Shown: piece by piece, positions 7,264 to 8,070 of the stretch
Numbering within the stretch: the first letter of the stretch is position 1
Layout: each line of letters opens with the position of its first letter
From: Planctomycetes bacterium SM23_32
GTDB lineage: Bacteria > Planctomycetota > Brocadiia > SM23-32
Length of the DNA stretch: 8,070 nucleotides
Assembly (NCBI GenBank): GCA_001303885.1
Contig: LJUE01000085.1
Span: 1-8,070, forward strand
Direction: 5' to 3'
The notes under the pieces: generated by a model
What the model was told of the DNA's origin: nothing
The model's input: the letters and a program-made list of their open reading frames with translations, nothing else
The model's database searches: none
Translations under genes and position numbers: made by a program

Positions 7264-7264
7264 G
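7255..7264. repeat. Perfect 10-bp palindrome carrying both -10 boxes
   Basis: CATTATAATG is its own reverse complement and sits in the middle of the 99-bp divergent gap. It supplies a TATAAT in each direction, offset by 2 bp. RNA polymerase could therefore occupy only one orientation at a time, and a bound repressor would affect both genes. Confidence 0.7.
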
Positions 7265-7285
7265 CCTGCCCCCCGTCAGCGACAA
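7256..7285 (-). promoter_or_regulatory. Candidate sigma70-type promoter for the galT-glgA-kinase-glgC cluster
   Basis: Reading on the minus strand, TTGTCG (7280-7285, 4 of 6 to TTGACA) is followed after 18 bp by a perfect TATAAT (7256-7261). Transcription would begin near 7249, giving a leader of roughly 30 nt that contains the AAGGGAG ribosome site of the GalT-like gene. The AT-rich box stands out sharply in this G+C-rich region. Assignment assumes a standard housekeeping sigma factor; no transcript evidence is available. Confidence 0.55.
7261..7271. repeat. 11-bp motif upstream of galT, second copy
   Basis: This exact copy of AATGCCTGCCC lies in the spacer of the proposed minus-strand promoter, overlapping the last base of its -10 box. 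A protein bound here would interfere with the promoter. A 9-base core, TGCCTGCCC, also occurs inside the kinase gene near 2730-2740, which weakens its specificity. Confidence 0.3.
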
Positions 7286-7319
7286 TGCAAGCCCTCTGAG
7301 CGCGCCGCAGGATGCCATA

Positions 7320-8070
7320 ATGGACATCATTGACACCCACGCCCATCTCGACGCGGCCCCCTTCGCGGGGGACCTGACGGCCGTGCTCGCCCGCGCCGGG
7401 GCCGTAGGCGTGGAGCGCGCGGTCTGCGTCGGCACGGACCTGCCCTCGTCTGAGCGGTGCGTGGCGCTGGCCGGGCGGTTCCCCGGACGGGTGTATGCCG
7501 CCGTGGGCATCCACCCGAACCAGTGGGCCGACGCCGGCCCCGGGGATTTCCCTGCACTGGAGCGGCTGGCGCGCCACCCCGCCGTGGTGGCCGTCGGCGA
7601 GACGGGCCTGGACTTCCACCGCGACGCCACGGCGCGCGAGCGACAGGTGGGCGCCTTCCGCCGGCACCTGCGACTGGCCCGGGCGGCGGGCCTGCCCGTC
7701 ATCGTGCACGCGCGCAAGGCGGATGAGGAAGTCCTCGCCGCTCTGGCGGAGGAGGGCGCCGGGCTGCCCGGGGTGCGCCACTGCTTCGAGGGCCCCGCCC
7801 ACCTGGCCCGGCGATACGTCGAGCTGGGCCTCCACCTTTCGGTCGGCGCCGCCATCACGCGTCCGGGCTACAAGAAGCTGAAGGCCGCCATGACGGACAT
7901 CCGCGCCGACAGGCTGCTGGTGGAGACCGACTGCCCCTACCAGGCCCCGGCCTCGCGGGGCGGTCAGCGCAACGAGCCGGCCTTCATAGTGGAGACTGTC
8001 CGCGCCCTGGCCGAGCTTCGCGGCGAGACGCCCGAGCAGACGGCCGCCCTGACGACGGCCAACGCCGAGG
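7320..8070 (+). CDS. tatD: TatD-family metal-dependent hydrolase (DNase-like), nearly complete
   Basis: An amidohydrolase-fold TIM-barrel enzyme of the TatD/YcfH family, whose studied members are divalent-metal-dependent 3'-5' exonucleases or D-aminoacyl-tRNA-type deacylases. The 250 visible residues carry the full metal-site set: H7 and H9 in DTHAHLD, E94 in VGETGLDFH, H130 in VIVHAR, H154 in RHCFEG and D204 in VETDCPY, followed by RGGQRNEP (213-220). Family proteins are about 255-265 residues, so only the extreme C-terminus is missing past the window edge. The ATG at 7320-7322 directly begins the canonical MDIIDTHAHLD; an AGGA lies 7 nt upstream, and the ATG at 7312 is followed at once by a stop. 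The gene is divergent from the GalT-like gene across 99 bp and shows no functional tie to glycogen metabolism. Which TatD subfamily (TatD, YcfH, YjjV) it belongs to cannot be decided by eye, so the symbol is generic. Confidence 0.95.
   Translation, partial: MDIIDTHAHLDAAPFAGDLTAVLARAGAVGVERAVCVGTDLPSSERCVALAGRFPGRVYAAVGIHPNQWADAGPGDFPALERLARHPAVVAVGETGLDFHRDATARERQVGAFRRHLRLARAAGLPVIVHARKADEEVLAALAEEGAGLPGVRHCFEGPAHLARRYVELGLHLSVGAAITRPGYKKLKAAMTDIRADRLLVETDCPYQAPASRGGQRNEPAFIVETVRALAELRGETPEQTAALTTANAE

Noticed and set aside
7133..7858. Minus-strand open frames (7133-7858, 7257-7835) opposite the TatD-family gene
   Set aside because: They overlap the divergent promoter gap and a plus-strand gene with a full TatD metal-ligand set; their translations are proline-, arginine- and serine-rich with no recognisable domain.

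Overview
The window is a G+C-rich (about two thirds, judged by eye) bacterial chromosomal segment with dense, short-gap gene packing. It holds six protein-coding genes, two of them cut by the window edges. No RNA genes, insertion sequences, CRISPR arrays or phage genes were seen. Protein styles (GlgC of the KERAKPAV type, the GalT-like enzyme with two CxxC pairs, a large soluble multi-GAF/PAS kinase with a separate receiver) would fit Planctomycetes or a neighbouring deep-branching, mostly uncultured phylum. This is an impression and not a demonstrated assignment.

Five genes lie on the minus strand and read from right to left: a galactose-1-phosphate uridylyltransferase family enzyme (6168-7220), glycogen synthase glgA (4576-6072), a 1207-residue soluble histidine kinase (934-4557), a stand-alone receiver-domain response regulator (554-931) and glucose-1-phosphate adenylyltransferase glgC (1-513, C-terminus outside the window). 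Gaps are 95, 18, 2 and 40 bp, so the genes from glgA to glgC, and probably from galT, look like one transcription unit. On the plus strand a TatD-family metal-dependent hydrolase (7320-8070, lacking only its last few residues) is transcribed divergently. The 99-bp divergent gap contains a perfect 10-bp palindrome with a consensus TATAAT on both strands.

The likely theme is glucose storage. GlgC makes ADP-glucose from glucose-1-phosphate and ATP, and GlgA adds the glucose to a growing alpha-1,4-glucan. The GalT-like enzyme either feeds glucose/galactose-1-phosphate into the same pool or, given its HSHSQ active site and its resemblance to plant ADP-glucose phosphorylase, might act on ADP-glucose itself. 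The unusual point is that a complete two-component pair (kinase plus output-less receiver) sits between the two committed-step genes. The kinase has an RsbR-type N-terminal domain, three GAF domains and two PAS domains, the second carrying a cysteine cluster. This suggests that glycogen metabolism and a cytoplasmic redox, metal or small-ligand signal are linked in this organism.
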